DNA of 64,000 nt from Chryseobacterium gilvum (GCF_025628965.1 NZ_JAOTEN010000002.1:124001-188000); one strand, 5' to 3'. Counted from the stretch's first letter, positions 16,202 through 27,195 are shown. The notes: generated by a model not told the origin, from the sequence alone. Translations and numbers: made by a program.

Positions 16202-18142
16202 TTAGTTGAACAGATACCAGACAATTCCGATATTTACCCTGAAATCGTATACCGGATAATGTGGAAATGCATAGGCTTTGTTTGCTGAGACCAGATTTCC
16301 TATTTGCTGTCCTTCGATGAAAAAAAACATTCTTTTTACTTTCATATTAAAATAAACATCCGCAATAGGTTGCCCTCCAATTGAAAATGAATCTGTACCC
16401 GGTAAAATATACTCGTTCAAAATAGGAAAATAATCTCTTGACGCAAATTTTGTGAAATAATACACTTTGATTCCTGCCTGAATTTCAGCTGCCTTCTTAA
16501 ATGCTTTTGACTGAAAATAAATATTGGCTCTTCCTATAAATGATGGCATGGGAAGCAATTCTTTATTCGTCAAAGCATTTTGGAACTGTACTCTTGTATT
16601 GAGATGAAACTTCCTGTAACTGAATGTCGCATCACCTCCAATCTGCGAAATATTAAGAGAGTTTTCGCTTTGTTTTGGCATTGCTGCCGCATTAAAGTAG
16701 GTATAATTGTCTATCCTGAAATAATTGGCAAATACTTCCGTTTTAAACCATTTTAAATTGATATTTCCACCGATTTCTGTAATGGACTGGTTTTTTGCAT
16801 CCTCTAGAAAGTAATTGTATTTTTTATATACCGAGGTGTTCGCAAGATAGTTGAATGATGGGTAAGTACTCTGGAAATTAACTTTTGCGTTAACAAAGTA
16901 TCCCTTTACAGGTTCAAATTTAATAGTATTTGTTGTTTTCAGGTACGTCCCAAACTGACTTCCATTGGAAAATTCCAGGAATGAATTGAGCTGAAGCTTG
17001 TCAAATAATTTTACCTGCAAATTTCCTACTGCCCCCAATCTGTTTTCTTTCAGCTCATTTGGAACAGACAGGCTGCCTAAGACGATGTCATTCAACCCGA
17101 ATTTCAACATCTGATAACGCACTCCCGCATCCAGTTTGAACTTTTCATTATCAAAAACCAAACTAACCGTGTTGCTGAAATTATTTGAATATTTTTTTGT
17201 AGCCAAAGGAAATCCTGAAACCAATTCTGAGTCCGCATCATACCAATAACTTTCTAAAGAGCCTTGATTGTAATAATATTTATTTCCCTGGTTGGAAATT
17301 GTATGCCTTATCCGGAACGGGAACTTTTCAGCATTAAAAGGGGTAAACTGATGACTGAGGTAATATCTTCTGTAAGAATACTGAGAGCTTGAGGATGCTA
17401 AATTTACCTGTGCATTCCATTTATTGCTGTAATCGCTGTCACCTGCCTGAAAAAGATTATCGTCTACAATTCCGCCAGATTCCTGATTGTTCACATTCTG
17501 ATGGAGATAATGCGTGAAGAGCTCGTAGTTTCCGCTTTTTGAAGTGTAATGTCCTGAAAATAAAACGTTATTGTTTGCAGCTAAAGAATTCCTGTACATT
17601 CCCTGAGATCGAAGTCCCATGTATTCAATCGCAAAATTGAATCTTTTGCCGATGTTTTGGGTATATGTAGATCGTAAAGCGGCACCATTTCGCATTGCAT
17701 TGTGATAAATAAATGTTGCCGTGGGTGTTTTTACATCATAATATTGAATATCATTTACTCCTAAAATACCGTATGCTTTATTCGCAGGCAGTAATGATAA
17801 ATTTTGTTCGGAATTGACTTCATACGATAATGGGTTAAACCCCGAACCAATATTTGCAAACTGTACTCTTCCAAAATTATCTCTGTTATTATACTGCGAA
17901 AAAATATAGGTCTTGTCAATTGACATCACTGTGTCAAAGATTTTCTTTTCTGCATATTGTGTCTGGAACTGATAGTCGTAAATAGTTGGTTTAAATATTT
18001 TCAGGGAATCTTTTTTACCTGAATCAATGACCAATGTATCTTCTAATTTTTTTTCAAGCCTGTTAGAATCTGTTTTATTGACAATTACCTGTGCCTTAAA
18101 GAGCGAACCGAAAAAGAGTATGAGAATGAATAGGTATTTCAT
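16202..18142 (-). CDS. putative outer membrane porin (Porin_10-like)
   Basis: A 646-residue outer membrane protein: signal peptide 1-17 (ending LFKAQ), then a periplasmic linker and from about residue 120 onward many amphipathic beta strands with aromatic ends (for example FNFAIEYMGLRSQGMYR), closing on a C-terminal strand FRVNIGIVWYLFN with a terminal aromatic/Asn. No TonB box or plug is visible, so it is not a TonB receptor. Flavobacteria commonly carry a protein of this type beside bshC. The substrate is unknown. Confidence 0.8.
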   Translation of the reverse strand: MKYLFILILFFGSLFKAQVIVNKTDSNRLEKKLEDTLVIDSGKKDSLKIFKPTIYDYQFQTQYAEKKIFDTVMSIDKTYIFSQYNNRDNFGRVQFANIGSGFNPLSYEVNSEQNLSLLPANKAYGILGVNDIQYYDVKTPTATFIYHNAMRNGAALRSTYTQNIGKRFNFAIEYMGLRSQGMYRNSLAANNNVLFSGHYTSKSGNYELFTHYLHQNVNNQESGGIVDDNLFQAGDSDYSNKWNAQVNLASSSSQYSYRRYYLSHQFTPFNAEKFPFRIRHTISNQGNKYYYNQGSLESYWYDADSELVSGFPLATKKYSNNFSNTVSLVFDNEKFKLDAGVRYQMLKFGLNDIVLGSLSVPNELKENRLGAVGNLQVKLFDKLQLNSFLEFSNGSQFGTYLKTTNTIKFEPVKGYFVNAKVNFQSTYPSFNYLANTSVYKKYNYFLEDAKNQSITEIGGNINLKWFKTEVFANYFRIDNYTYFNAAAMPKQSENSLNISQIGGDATFSYRKFHLNTRVQFQNALTNKELLPMPSFIGRANIYFQSKAFKKAAEIQAGIKVYYFTKFASRDYFPILNEYILPGTDSFSIGGQPIADVYFNMKVKRMFFFIEGQQIGNLVSANKAYAFPHYPVYDFRVNIGIVWYLFN

Positions 18143-18228
18143 TGAGTTGTTTTATGTTACAGAACCTCAAAAACCAAAAGTTTTTTGAGTTCTGATTTCG
18201 TCTCCACAAAAATAAGAAATAAAAGGAA

Positions 18229-18256
18229 ATAAAAAACCCTGCTGAGAGCAGGGTTT
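18229..18256 (-). terminator. terminator of the susC-susD operon
   Basis: Perfect stem AAACCCTGCT / AGCAGGGTTT with loop GAG, followed on the minus strand by a T tract. It lies 23 bases after the susD stop. Confidence 0.85.
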
Positions 18257-18278
18257 CATTATTATGATTATTGATTGA

Positions 18279-19745
18279 TTAATAACCAGGGTTTTGTTGA
18301 AATGCCGGAGTAACATTTATTGTTGACTGCGGAATTGGCCATTGCCATCTCGTATCTGATGGTAGAATAGTCTGAACAACAGATGCTGTACCAGTTCCAT
18401 CAACATTTGGTCCTTCTCCAGTTCTCTGCATGGTAAGACCTAACCTTTTGAATGTATAGAATCTATCATTTTCAAAAGCTAGTTCTAGTCTTCTCTGAAG
18501 CATGATCTCAGCATTAAGTGCAGCACCTGTTAAATTTACAGATACATAAGGAGAGTATCTCTGAGCCTTTAATGTATTCAATAATGAATTAGCTAATGTT
18601 TCATTTCCTGATTTAAATGCAGCTTCCGCAACATTTAAATACACTTCTGCAGTTCTTAAATATTTAGGCTCGACAACATTTAAAGGAGTTCCTCCACCTG
18701 TGTTAAATGCCCATTTAATGACATGATTTCTTTGACTTCCTTGATATGAAGCAGTTCTTATATAAGCAGATTTTCTAATATCAGTAGTAGTATATAAGTC
18801 ATTTAAGGATTTTGGCACTACATATTCTGATCTAATACTTCCTGCTGTTGCAGTTGCCCCTTGCTGATAAGCAACTCCTACTGTAACATTTTCTTGTGTA
18901 GAATTAAGTATTTTAAGAAGTACCCCATCAACATTATTTGAAGCCCAAATATTAGTAAAATTAGCTCTAGCACCTACACTTGGAGATAATGCAATACTTG
19001 CATTTCCAGCAGTAATGGCATTATTATAATCACCTTTGTATAAATATACTCTGGATAATAAACCATAAATTGCTGCTTTAGAAAATTTAGACTTATCTGC
19101 AGGATTCTCTGTAATATTATTAACTGCAAAATTTAAATCAGAAATAATATTATCATATACCTGAGCTACTGTAAGATTTCTAGTAACATTATTTTCTAAA
19201 GGATTAAACTCTGTTATGTAAGGGATTCCTAAAGATGCATTTGCATCAGCTGATTGTGTTGGAATTTTACAATATGCTCTTACTAAGTCAAAATGAGCTG
19301 CTGCTCTTACTGCTCTTGCATGACCCTCAATATTATTTCTAAAAGTTCCAGCAGGAAGATTACTTATATATTTCAAAGGAACATTTGCTCTTGAAATTAC
19401 AAAGTATGCTTGTGTAAACAATCCAGTTACAGATCCGTTATTAGACGAAAAACTCCAATTGTATGCTGTAAAATTAGATTGTCTTCCTTGTGGATTAACA
19501 ATAAGGTTGTCTGTCGTTAAATCTGGAACAATAATCTGATTCCCAGTATCTGTCGAAAAATAACCTGATCCTTTTATTGCAGAATATGCACCATTAATTG
19601 CTTGGGTAAAATTCGCTTCTTTAGTCATAGCTTCATCAAGTGGAATCTGACTGTAAGAAACTTGGTCTAACTCTCTTTCACAAGAAGTTAAAACACCAAG
19701 TGTAAAAACACTTAATATTGATATTTTTAATATTTTATTTTTCAT
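18279..19745 (-). CDS. SusD/RagB-family nutrient-binding lipoprotein
   Basis: Surface lipoprotein that forms the lid of a SusC channel and captures its ligand. Lipobox LTSC near residue 22; the N-terminal EANFTQAINGAYSAIKGSGYF and AHARAVRAAAHFDLVRAYC-type helices are typical TPR-like SusD segments, and the C-terminus ends in the family's WPIPQSTINVTPAFQQNPGY. Length 488 is usual. It follows its susC by 14 bases. No glycoside hydrolase or peptidase lies beside the pair, so the nutrient cannot be inferred. Confidence 0.93.
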   Translation of the reverse strand: MKNKILKISILSVFTLGVLTSCERELDQVSYSQIPLDEAMTKEANFTQAINGAYSAIKGSGYFSTDTGNQIIVPDLTTDNLIVNPQGRQSNFTAYNWSFSSNNGSVTGLFTQAYFVISRANVPLKYISNLPAGTFRNNIEGHARAVRAAAHFDLVRAYCKIPTQSADANASLGIPYITEFNPLENNVTRNLTVAQVYDNIISDLNFAVNNITENPADKSKFSKAAIYGLLSRVYLYKGDYNNAITAGNASIALSPSVGARANFTNIWASNNVDGVLLKILNSTQENVTVGVAYQQGATATAGSIRSEYVVPKSLNDLYTTTDIRKSAYIRTASYQGSQRNHVIKWAFNTGGGTPLNVVEPKYLRTAEVYLNVAEAAFKSGNETLANSLLNTLKAQRYSPYVSVNLTGAALNAEIMLQRRLELAFENDRFYTFKRLGLTMQRTGEGPNVDGTGTASVVQTILPSDTRWQWPIPQSTINVTPAFQQNPGY

Positions 19746-19759
19746 AATCTTAACTAAAT

Positions 19760-22561
19760 TTAAAATTGTAACTCAACACCTATTGTTACTGTCTTTTGTG
19801 TAGGATAAGTGTATAATGAATAAGATCCCGGCACATCTGTATTACCTTCTCCAGAACCTACAGCAACTTCAGGATCACCCTGATATTTTGTCCAAAGGAA
19901 TAAATTCTGAGCTTGAGCATATACTCTAATAGAACTTAATGGTACTTTATCTCCTAAGAAATTTTTATCAAAAGTATATCCTACATTTAAACTTCTAAAT
20001 CTGATATAATCTGTTTTTTGTAGGAAATAATCTGTCATCCAAATTCCGTCTGGGTTTGGTGCAGGAAGAACATTTGTATCTCCCGGATTTCGCCAATAAT
20101 TCACTGCATCTACTGATTTATTCGTGCTGAACTGCGAAGGATCTAATCTATCTAATGCTTCGTTATTAACAGCGTACCCTCCATATTTGTAGGTAAAATC
20201 TGCTGTAACATCAAAATTCTTATAGGTGAATGTTGCACCAAATCCACCAAAATATTTAGGATATGGTGATTTATCTTTAATATCCTGAATATCATTTGAA
20301 GAATATACGTTTGTTGCTCTACCACCTGGTAAATCATAGAATGTTTCACCTGGGTTAGCAGTAGTACGATTTGTATAATATAAAGCCTCACCAGTTTGAT
20401 CATTTATACCTGCAGATCTTACCATTCTAAAATAGTAAGGCATTTCTCCTACTTCAAGTTTATTATTATTCCCAATATTTCTTGAAGTTTCACCTTGTCT
20501 TAATGCTAGAATTTTATTTTTAACATTAGAGAAATTACCTCTTAATTGGAAAGTCCAATCCTGTTTTCTAATAACATCCGCAGTAAGGTCTACTTCTAAA
20601 CCTTTATTTTGTAATTCTCCAGCATTATCATAAACTGTATAGCTTCCTTGTACTGTTGCATTAGGAATTAACTGTAAAAAGTCACTCCTTTTATTAATGA
20701 AATATTCTACAGAACCTCTGAATCTATTCAGATAATTAAAATCTAAACCAACATTTGTTATATTAACTTTTTCCCATTCTAGCGTTTTATTACCAACTGT
20801 TGTAGGAACTACCGTAGTGGCACTAGGCCCATACAATCCAAATCCTACATATGGCTGGTTTACATAATCTGGAATTGGCGCATCGTTTCCTGCAATACCG
20901 TAAGAAGCTCTTAGTTTCAATGCCTTTAAATCTGGAATATTTATGAATGATTCCTTTGCGATATTCCAGGCGGCACTTGCACTATAGAAAGTACCAAATT
21001 GATTATCTAAACCAAATCTAGAACTTCCGTCTCTTCTAATTGATCCACTCAACAAATATCTTGAATCATAGTTGTAATCAGCTAGCAATGCGATAGAAGT
21101 ACGTCTAGTTTGAGTTCTACCTCCTGTTGTTGCATTAGGAGTAACCATATTACTTAAGATATCTAATCCTGGTGTTCTGTAGTTCCTCCCTGTTGCAGCC
21201 ATTGTATTACTGCTTTCGGCACTGTATTCATAAAATGCTGTAGCACTCACTTTATGTTTCCCAAACTTTTTGTCAAAATCTACTCTTTGATTAGCAGTAA
21301 GATAATATAAATCATTATTTGACTGACTTACCTGACCATTATACCCCAAAATCACATCCAAATATGAGCCTGGTTGTAAAATAGTCTTTCCTTTTAATTG
21401 ACCAAATGTATTGAATAATGAAGATCTGAATTTCAACCAATCAGTCAATTTATACTCTCCAAAAATATTCCCATTTATTCTAAGATTATTATTTCTAGAT
21501 GTATTTGTTGTCAATGATTCTAACAATGGAAAACCTGAATTAGTCGGATTGTAAGTTCCATCAGCTAAGAAAACCGGTTCATAAGGATTTGCTGCATACA
21601 TAAACGCAAATGGATTTTGTGCGTTATTCAAATCTCTTTGATTTTCAGTTTTTTGATACTGTAAAGAGGCGTTAATACCAATTTTTATCCTATCCGTTAA
21701 TTCATTTTCAAAGTTAAATCGAGCACTGTACCTTTTTAGTGCATTTAAATATTGAACAATACCAGAATTACTATCATATCCTAATGAATAGTAAAATGTA
21801 CTCTTGTCGGTTCCTCCATTAGCTGAAAAGAAATAAGATTCTTCAGTAGAATTTTTCAAAACATCTTTCTGCCAATCGTGATTCAAAGCCGTTAAATCAG
21901 CAACTTCCGTATCAGTGTATGGAGTATTTCCAACAAGCGGAGAAATTGCATTTTCAAAAGCTAACTTTTGACCAGCATCCATCATTTGAAAATTCATTTC
22001 TTTATCTGGAACTTTCCATGAAGTTCCAAATCTTGATTCAAAGCTATAACTGGTTTTGCCTTTAGTTCCTCTTTTTGTTGTTACAACCAATACTCCAGCA
22101 GCAGCCCTTGAACCATATTGTGCAGTTGCAGCAGCATCTTTAAGAATTACCTGAGACTCAACATCGCTAGGATTTATCGCATTTAATTGAGCAAATGATG
22201 AATATTGTCCATCAATTACTACTAAAGCTGGAGTGTTTGAAAAATTTGAGAAACCTCTAATTGTAATTGAACCTCCACTTCCAGGTTGGCCACTAAGAGT
22301 TTGTACAAGCACACCTGGAGCCTTACCTTGAAGCATGTTTGTCAAAGACAATGTATTAGATTGTCTTTTTAACTCTTCACTTCCAACAACAGATTGAGCC
22401 TGAGTGATTTCGTCAGTTTTTTTAGTACGATAACCTGTAACCACAACTTCCTCGATTTGCTTTTCAGGCGCTATAGTGTCGTTCTTTCTCGTTTGCGCAA
22501 AAGCCATTTGTCCGATAAAAAACAAAGCTCCTGCACTTAATACACTTAGTTTAACATTCAT
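19760..22561 (-). CDS. SusC/RagA-family TonB-linked outer membrane transporter
   Basis: TonB-dependent 22-strand barrel that imports the ligand held by SusD. Signal peptide 1-22; then almost at once the TonB-box-like region EEVVVTGYRTKK and the plug (LTNMLQGKAPGVLVQTLSGQPGSGGSI written in parts: LQGKAPGV, GSGGSITIRGFS, VESQVILKDAAATAQYGSRA). The barrel runs to the end, closing on TVTIGVELQF. At 933 residues it is about 70-100 shorter than typical SusC because the N-terminal carboxypeptidase-regulatory-like domain is missing. It has a clear promoter upstream. Confidence 0.94.
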   Translation of the reverse strand: MNVKLSVLSAGALFFIGQMAFAQTRKNDTIAPEKQIEEVVVTGYRTKKTDEITQAQSVVGSEELKRQSNTLSLTNMLQGKAPGVLVQTLSGQPGSGGSITIRGFSNFSNTPALVVIDGQYSSFAQLNAINPSDVESQVILKDAAATAQYGSRAAAGVLVVTTKRGTKGKTSYSFESRFGTSWKVPDKEMNFQMMDAGQKLAFENAISPLVGNTPYTDTEVADLTALNHDWQKDVLKNSTEESYFFSANGGTDKSTFYYSLGYDSNSGIVQYLNALKRYSARFNFENELTDRIKIGINASLQYQKTENQRDLNNAQNPFAFMYAANPYEPVFLADGTYNPTNSGFPLLESLTTNTSRNNNLRINGNIFGEYKLTDWLKFRSSLFNTFGQLKGKTILQPGSYLDVILGYNGQVSQSNNDLYYLTANQRVDFDKKFGKHKVSATAFYEYSAESSNTMAATGRNYRTPGLDILSNMVTPNATTGGRTQTRRTSIALLADYNYDSRYLLSGSIRRDGSSRFGLDNQFGTFYSASAAWNIAKESFINIPDLKALKLRASYGIAGNDAPIPDYVNQPYVGFGLYGPSATTVVPTTVGNKTLEWEKVNITNVGLDFNYLNRFRGSVEYFINKRSDFLQLIPNATVQGSYTVYDNAGELQNKGLEVDLTADVIRKQDWTFQLRGNFSNVKNKILALRQGETSRNIGNNNKLEVGEMPYYFRMVRSAGINDQTGEALYYTNRTTANPGETFYDLPGGRATNVYSSNDIQDIKDKSPYPKYFGGFGATFTYKNFDVTADFTYKYGGYAVNNEALDRLDPSQFSTNKSVDAVNYWRNPGDTNVLPAPNPDGIWMTDYFLQKTDYIRFRSLNVGYTFDKNFLGDKVPLSSIRVYAQAQNLFLWTKYQGDPEVAVGSGEGNTDVPGSYSLYTYPTQKTVTIGVELQF

Positions 22562-22590
22562 ATTAACAAATTTTAATATATTTTAATGGG

Positions 22591-22621
22591 CAAATATGTT
22601 AATAAATATTAACACTTGCAA
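22591..22621 (-). promoter_or_regulatory. promoter of the susC-susD operon
   Basis: On the minus strand TTG (22619-22621), 20 bases, then CATATTTG (22591-22598), one base off TAnnTTTG. It lies about 30 bases before the susC ATG. Confidence 0.55.
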
Positions 22622-22823
22622 GTTTTTATTAAGATATCTATCGGTTTTTTTTATTGCCATTACTAATATTTCGCAAAAACAAATGAAAATTGACAATTAA
22701 AGAGTGTTATTATTTGATAAATGATAAAAAAACTGTGTTAAAAAAAATTTTTTAACACATTATTATTATTTAATAAAAAATTATTTAGAATGTTTATAAA
22801 TTAAAACGAGATAAGATATAATA
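22622..22823. other. AT-rich intergenic stretch without a gene
   Basis: Between the susC promoter and the infB terminator. Several A and T runs, no credible ORF and no repeat seen. It may hold regulatory sites for susC that cannot be named from sequence alone. Confidence 0.5.
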
Positions 22824-22850
22824 AAAAAAGCCACTTAAGAGTGGCTTTTT
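22824..22850. terminator. terminator of the rimP-nusA-infB operon
   Basis: Stem AGCCACT / AGTGGCT extended by A/T pairs, loop TAAG, with A and T tracts on both sides. It lies 18 bases after the infB stop. Confidence 0.85.
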
Positions 22851-22867
22851 AATTATGTTAATTAGGG

Positions 22868-25800
22868 TTATTTCAATTTCTTCTTCACTGCAACCTCCTC
22901 GTACACTTCAAGAATATCATTCTGTTCAATGTCATTATACCCTTTCAGGTTTAATCCGCATTCATAGCCTTTGGTAACTTCTTTTACATCGTCTTTGAAT
23001 CGTTTTAAACTTTCCAGCTCGCCATCAAATTTTACAATACCATCTCTTAGCAAACGTACTTTTGAATTTCGGGTTACTTTTCCGGTAAGCACCATACAAC
23101 CTGCAATCGTTCCTACTTTTGAAATTTTGAACACCTCACGGATCTCGACATTACCAATCACCTGCTCCTGAATTTCAGGGGAAAGCATTCCTTCCATCGC
23201 TTCTTTTACCTCATCAATTGCCTTATAGATTACAGAATAGGTTCTGATTTCAATTTCCTCACGGTCTGCAAGATCTTTTGCATTGGCTCCGGCTCTTACA
23301 TTAAATCCGATAATAATAGCATCGGAAGCAGCGGCAAGGTTGATATCAGATTCAGTGATCTGACCAACACCTGAGTGAAGGATGTTTACACTGATTTCTT
23401 CCGTTGATAATCTCTGTAACTGATCAGAAAGTGCTTCCACGGAACCATCCACGTCACCTTTAAGGATAATATTCAATTCCTTGAACTCACCTAAAGCAAT
23501 ACGTCTTCCCAATTCTTCAAGCGTCGTATGTTTTTTGGTTCTGATTGAAAGTTCTCTTTGCAGCTGTTCTCTTTTATTGGCAATGGTTTTTCCTTCACTT
23601 TCATCTGCATACACACGGAATTTATCCCCTGCTGTAGGCGCTCCGTCTAATCCTAAGATCGTTGCCGGAATTGATGGACCTGCTTCTTCAAGATTTTTTC
23701 CTCTTTCATCAAGCAAAGCTTTTACTTTACCATGGTTTTTACCTGCTACTACATAGTCTCCCACCTTTAAAGTTCCGGACTGCACCAACATGGTTGCCAC
23801 ATATCCTCTTCCTTTATCTAAAGACGCTTCAATCACAACACCTTGTGCGGCACGGTTTGGGTTTGCTTTTAATTCAAGCATTTCTGCCTGAAGCAAAACT
23901 TTCTCCAATAAGGTATCCATATTGTTACCCATTTTCGCTGAAATTTCCTGTGCCTGAACGTTTCCACCCCATTCTTCCACCAAAATATTCATTCCTGAAA
24001 GCTGTTGACGGATGTTGTCCGGATTTGCATTAGGCTTATCTACTTTATTGATTGCAATAATCATCGGTACTCCTGCAGCCTGTGCGTGAGAAATCGCTTC
24101 TTTCGTCTGAGGCATTACATCGTCATCGGCAGCGATTACGATAATTGCAATATCGGTAACCTGCGCTCCTCTTGCTCTCATCGCGGTAAAGGCTTCGTGA
24201 CCCGGTGTATCTAAGAATGTAATTCTTTGTCCGTTTTCCAACTGCACGTTATAAGCTCCGATATGCTGTGTGATCCCTCCGGATTCACCGGCGATCACGT
24301 TGGTTTTTCTAATGTAATCCAATAATGAAGTCTTACCATGGTCAACATGTCCCATTACCGTAACAATGGGAGCTCTTGGTACAAGGCTTTCTTCAGTATC
24401 GATGTCTTCTTCAGAATCTGCTTCTTCAAGATCTGCATCAGAGAACTCAATTTTAAATCCGAATTCATCGGCTACCAGTAATAAAGTATCTGCTTCCAGC
24501 CTTTGGTTCATGGTTACCATCACCCCTAGAGAGAAACAAGCTGAAATAACTTCCGTTGCAGAAACATTCATTAAGCTGGCCAATTCGCCAACAGTAATAA
24601 ATTCTGTAACCTTTAGTGAAGTATCTCTTGCATCAGCTTCCTGCTGCCGCTCATCCTGTTCTCTACGGTAGCTTCTCTTATCTTTTCTGTGTTTAGCAGA
24701 TTTTGATTTACCTCCTTTATTGGTGAGTTTTTCAAGAGTTTCCTTGATCTGGTTTTTAACCTGCTCGTCGGTTAACTCCACAGGCATTGTTCTCTGCCCT
24801 GGTCTGTTGTTGTTTCCAAAACGGTTTCCACCCGGCCCGCTCTGTCCTTGAGGACGGTTTTGACCACCCTGTCCCGGAGGACGGTTTCCACCCGGGCCGT
24901 TCTGGCCTTGAGGACGGTTTTGCCCGCCTTGTCCCGGAGGACGGTTTCCACCTGGACCATTTTGACCTTGAGGGCGGTTCTGCCCTCCCTGTCCCGGACC
25001 TTGAGGACGGTTTTGACCACCTTGCTGATTATTATTTCCGCCTTGAGGATTATTCCCTGTATTTTGATTGGGACCACCCGGCTTTTCAATTCGCTTTCTT
25101 TTCTTTTTGGCTCCTGAATTAGGTTTAGGGGCAAACTGTGTTAAGTCGATTTTCTCACCAACGATTTTTGGGCCATCGAGTTTTTGATAAACCGTTTCAA
25201 TTTTCTGAGATTCCTGAGATTCTTCGGCTGCAGGTTCTGGTTTTTTCTCTTCCACTTTCTCAATTGGCTTTTCAACCGGTTTTGGGGTTTCTTTTATCGG
25301 TTCTGCAGGTGTATTTTCCTGCTTTACCTCTTCCGCTTTAGGTTTATCTTTTTTTGCAGGCCTGCTTCTATTTCCCTCGATCTGAGACAGATCAATCTTA
25401 TCCAACACTTTAAATTCCTGCTTTTCAGGTGCCGGTTTGGTTTCAGAGACTGCTTTAGGCTCCTCTTTCGCCACTTCTTTTACTTCTTCTTTCACCGCTT
25501 TTTCCTCTTCTATAGGAGCAGGTGAAGGAGCAGTTTCTTCCATAACTTCAGCTTTTTTAGGCTCCAAATCGATTTTGCCTAAAATTCTGGTTTCTGGTTT
25601 ATTAGCTTTAGCTCTTATTACTTCAGGGGTTTTCTTTTCTTCAATTTCCAGTTTTTCTTCCGGAACTTTAGTAATTACCACCTCATGGGAAGCTTTACGC
25701 TGTTCACCATCTTTGGCAAACTCAGCTTCCAATGCAGAATATGCCGCTTCTTCTAATTGAGCGTTAGGATTGTTTTCAACCACAATATCTTTAGACTGTA

Positions 25801-25870
25801 AAAATTCTACCAGTCTCGACATCGATATATTGAATTCCTTAACCGCTTTATTTAATCTTATTTTTGGCAT
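22868..25870 (-). CDS. infB: translation initiation factor IF-2
   Basis: GTPase that places fMet-tRNA on the 30S subunit. N-terminal IF2_N module at residues 1-50 ([20 protein letters not shown]), then a long Lys/Glu/Pro-rich linker (70-260) and a Gly/Gln/Asn/Arg/Pro-rich tract (about 265-365) containing a 20-residue tandem repeat. The GTPase domain has [12 protein letters not shown] (G1), GITQHIGAY (G2), DTPGHEAF (G3) and NKVDKPNA (G4), followed by beta-barrel and C2 domains. The 1000-residue size reflects the long disordered N-terminal part. It is the last gene of the rimP-nusA-infB operon. Confidence 0.97.
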   Translation of the reverse strand: MPKIRLNKAVKEFNISMSRLVEFLQSKDIVVENNPNAQLEEAAYSALEAEFAKDGEQRKASHEVVITKVPEEKLEIEEKKTPEVIRAKANKPETRILGKIDLEPKKAEVMEETAPSPAPIEEEKAVKEEVKEVAKEEPKAVSETKPAPEKQEFKVLDKIDLSQIEGNRSRPAKKDKPKAEEVKQENTPAEPIKETPKPVEKPIEKVEEKKPEPAAEESQESQKIETVYQKLDGPKIVGEKIDLTQFAPKPNSGAKKKRKRIEKPGGPNQNTGNNPQGGNNNQQGGQNRPQGPGQGGQNRPQGQNGPGGNRPPGQGGQNRPQGQNGPGGNRPPGQGGQNRPQGQSGPGGNRFGNNNRPGQRTMPVELTDEQVKNQIKETLEKLTNKGGKSKSAKHRKDKRSYRREQDERQQEADARDTSLKVTEFITVGELASLMNVSATEVISACFSLGVMVTMNQRLEADTLLLVADEFGFKIEFSDADLEEADSEEDIDTEESLVPRAPIVTVMGHVDHGKTSLLDYIRKTNVIAGESGGITQHIGAYNVQLENGQRITFLDTPGHEAFTAMRARGAQVTDIAIIVIAADDDVMPQTKEAISHAQAAGVPMIIAINKVDKPNANPDNIRQQLSGMNILVEEWGGNVQAQEISAKMGNNMDTLLEKVLLQAEMLELKANPNRAAQGVVIEASLDKGRGYVATMLVQSGTLKVGDYVVAGKNHGKVKALLDERGKNLEEAGPSIPATILGLDGAPTAGDKFRVYADESEGKTIANKREQLQRELSIRTKKHTTLEELGRRIALGEFKELNIILKGDVDGSVEALSDQLQRLSTEEISVNILHSGVGQITESDINLAAASDAIIIGFNVRAGANAKDLADREEIEIRTYSVIYKAIDEVKEAMEGMLSPEIQEQVIGNVEIREVFKISKVGTIAGCMVLTGKVTRNSKVRLLRDGIVKFDGELESLKRFKDDVKEVTKGYECGLNLKGYNDIEQNDILEVYEEVAVKKKLK
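24823..25024. repeat. 60-bp tandem repeat inside infB
   Basis: Three and a third imperfect copies of a 60-base unit beginning GGTTTCCACC at 24823, 24883 and 24943. Each encodes 20 residues of the pattern [20 protein letters not shown] on the minus strand. It is in frame and lies in the disordered linker of IF-2, so copy number could vary without breaking the gene. Confidence 0.85.
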
Positions 25871-25945
25871 CTATATTATTTACTGTTTTTTTTAATTTTT
25901 TAAATTAAAGTATTCTTTTACTAATATTAAATTTATTTCTAAATT

Positions 25946-27181
25946 TTAATCTTCAAATTCTTCTTTTAATATACGTTTTACATCATTGATTGTCTCTTCT
26001 TCCAAGTCAACCATTTTTATAAGACTTTCCGTATCCTTATCCAACACAGATTTTGCGGTTGTAAGCCCTACTTTTTTGAACTCATCCAAAATCCACTGTT
26101 CGATATCATCGTTGAATTCTCTCAAATCAACGTCATCATCTTCGCTCGCTTCTCTGTATACATCAATTTCATAACCTGTCAACCAAGAAGCCAGTCTGAT
26201 GTTCTGACCCTGCTTGCCGATCACTTTGGAAATCTCCTCAATCGGAGTGTATACCATTGCATATTGCGCTTCTTCATTGATGTCAATTTTATTAATGGTT
26301 ACATTTCCTAAAGCTCTTTTTACCAAAATTTCAGGATTTTTTGACCATTGGATGACATCAATATTTTCGTTTCTCAATTCTCTTACTACTCCGTGGATTC
26401 TTGAACCTTTTACTCCGACACACGCTCCTACAGGATCTATTCTGTCATCATAGGCATCCACCGCGATTTTTGCTTTTTCTCCCGGAATCCTCACTGCTTT
26501 TTTAAGAATGATCGTTCCGTCCTGGATTTCAGGAATTTCCAGCTCCAATAGTTTTTCTAAAAATTTCGGTGCGGTTCTTGAAATGATGATTTGAGGTTTA
26601 GATCCTTTAAAATCAACACTTTCTACGATTGCTCTGATGTTTTCACCTTTTTTAAAGAAGTCAGAAGAAATCTGATTTTCTTTCGGCAAGATAAATTCGT
26701 TATCCTCATCATCTAGTAAAATCACATGTTTGTGACGGATGTGGTGGATTTCTCCTGTAACAATCTCTCCGATTCTGTCTTTAAACTGCTCGTAAAGCAT
26801 GGCATTGTTATGCTCCTGCAATTTCGTAGCCAAGATCTGCTTCAATGTAAGAATATTTCTTCTTCCCAGCTGCGCTACAGGAATTTCCATGGTAAAATCT
26901 TCCCCTACCTCAAAAGTAGGATCTATTTTTTTCGCTTCCGTAATTTCAATCTCAAGGTCGTCGTCTTCAGACATATCGTCTTCCACGATCGTTTTATTTA
27001 AAAAAATCTGAAAGTCACCTTTATCAGGGTTTACAATGACATCAAAGTGATCATCCGAATCAAATCTTTTTCTCAAAAGAGTTTTAAGAGAATCTTCAAT
27101 AATTGCCATAAGATCAATCTTGCTGATCCCCTTTTCGTCTTTAAAATCACCAAAGGATTCAATCAACGCTATATTATCCAT
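25946..27181 (-). CDS. nusA: transcription termination/antitermination protein NusA
   Basis: RNA-polymerase-associated factor controlling pausing, termination and antitermination. N-terminal domain with ALIESFGDFKDEKGISK and the RKRF region, S1 domain around residues 130-200 (GEIVTGEIHHIRHKHVILL), then KH domains with GACVGVKGSRIHGVVREL and VIGKQGQNIRLASWLTG. Length 411 lacks the C-terminal acidic repeats of E. coli NusA, as is normal outside gamma-proteobacteria. It lies between rimP and infB with gaps of 14 and 75 bases. NusA acts on terminator hairpins, which is relevant to the hairpin in this operon's own leader. Confidence 0.97.
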   Translation of the reverse strand: MDNIALIESFGDFKDEKGISKIDLMAIIEDSLKTLLRKRFDSDDHFDVIVNPDKGDFQIFLNKTIVEDDMSEDDDLEIEITEAKKIDPTFEVGEDFTMEIPVAQLGRRNILTLKQILATKLQEHNNAMLYEQFKDRIGEIVTGEIHHIRHKHVILLDDEDNEFILPKENQISSDFFKKGENIRAIVESVDFKGSKPQIIISRTAPKFLEKLLELEIPEIQDGTIILKKAVRIPGEKAKIAVDAYDDRIDPVGACVGVKGSRIHGVVRELRNENIDVIQWSKNPEILVKRALGNVTINKIDINEEAQYAMVYTPIEEISKVIGKQGQNIRLASWLTGYEIDVYREASEDDDVDLREFNDDIEQWILDEFKKVGLTTAKSVLDKDTESLIKMVDLEEETINDVKRILKEEFED

Positions 27182-27195
27182 TTATCTTTTTTCTT

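Noticed and set aside
24823..25024. CRISPR-like array
   Set aside because: The 60-bp units are contiguous without spacers and encode IF-2 in frame.
24772..25134. Long overlapping Arg/Gly-rich ORFs in other frames over the IF-2 repeat
   Set aside because: They are by-products of the GC-richer tandem repeat; the IF-2 frame is continuous and functional through it.
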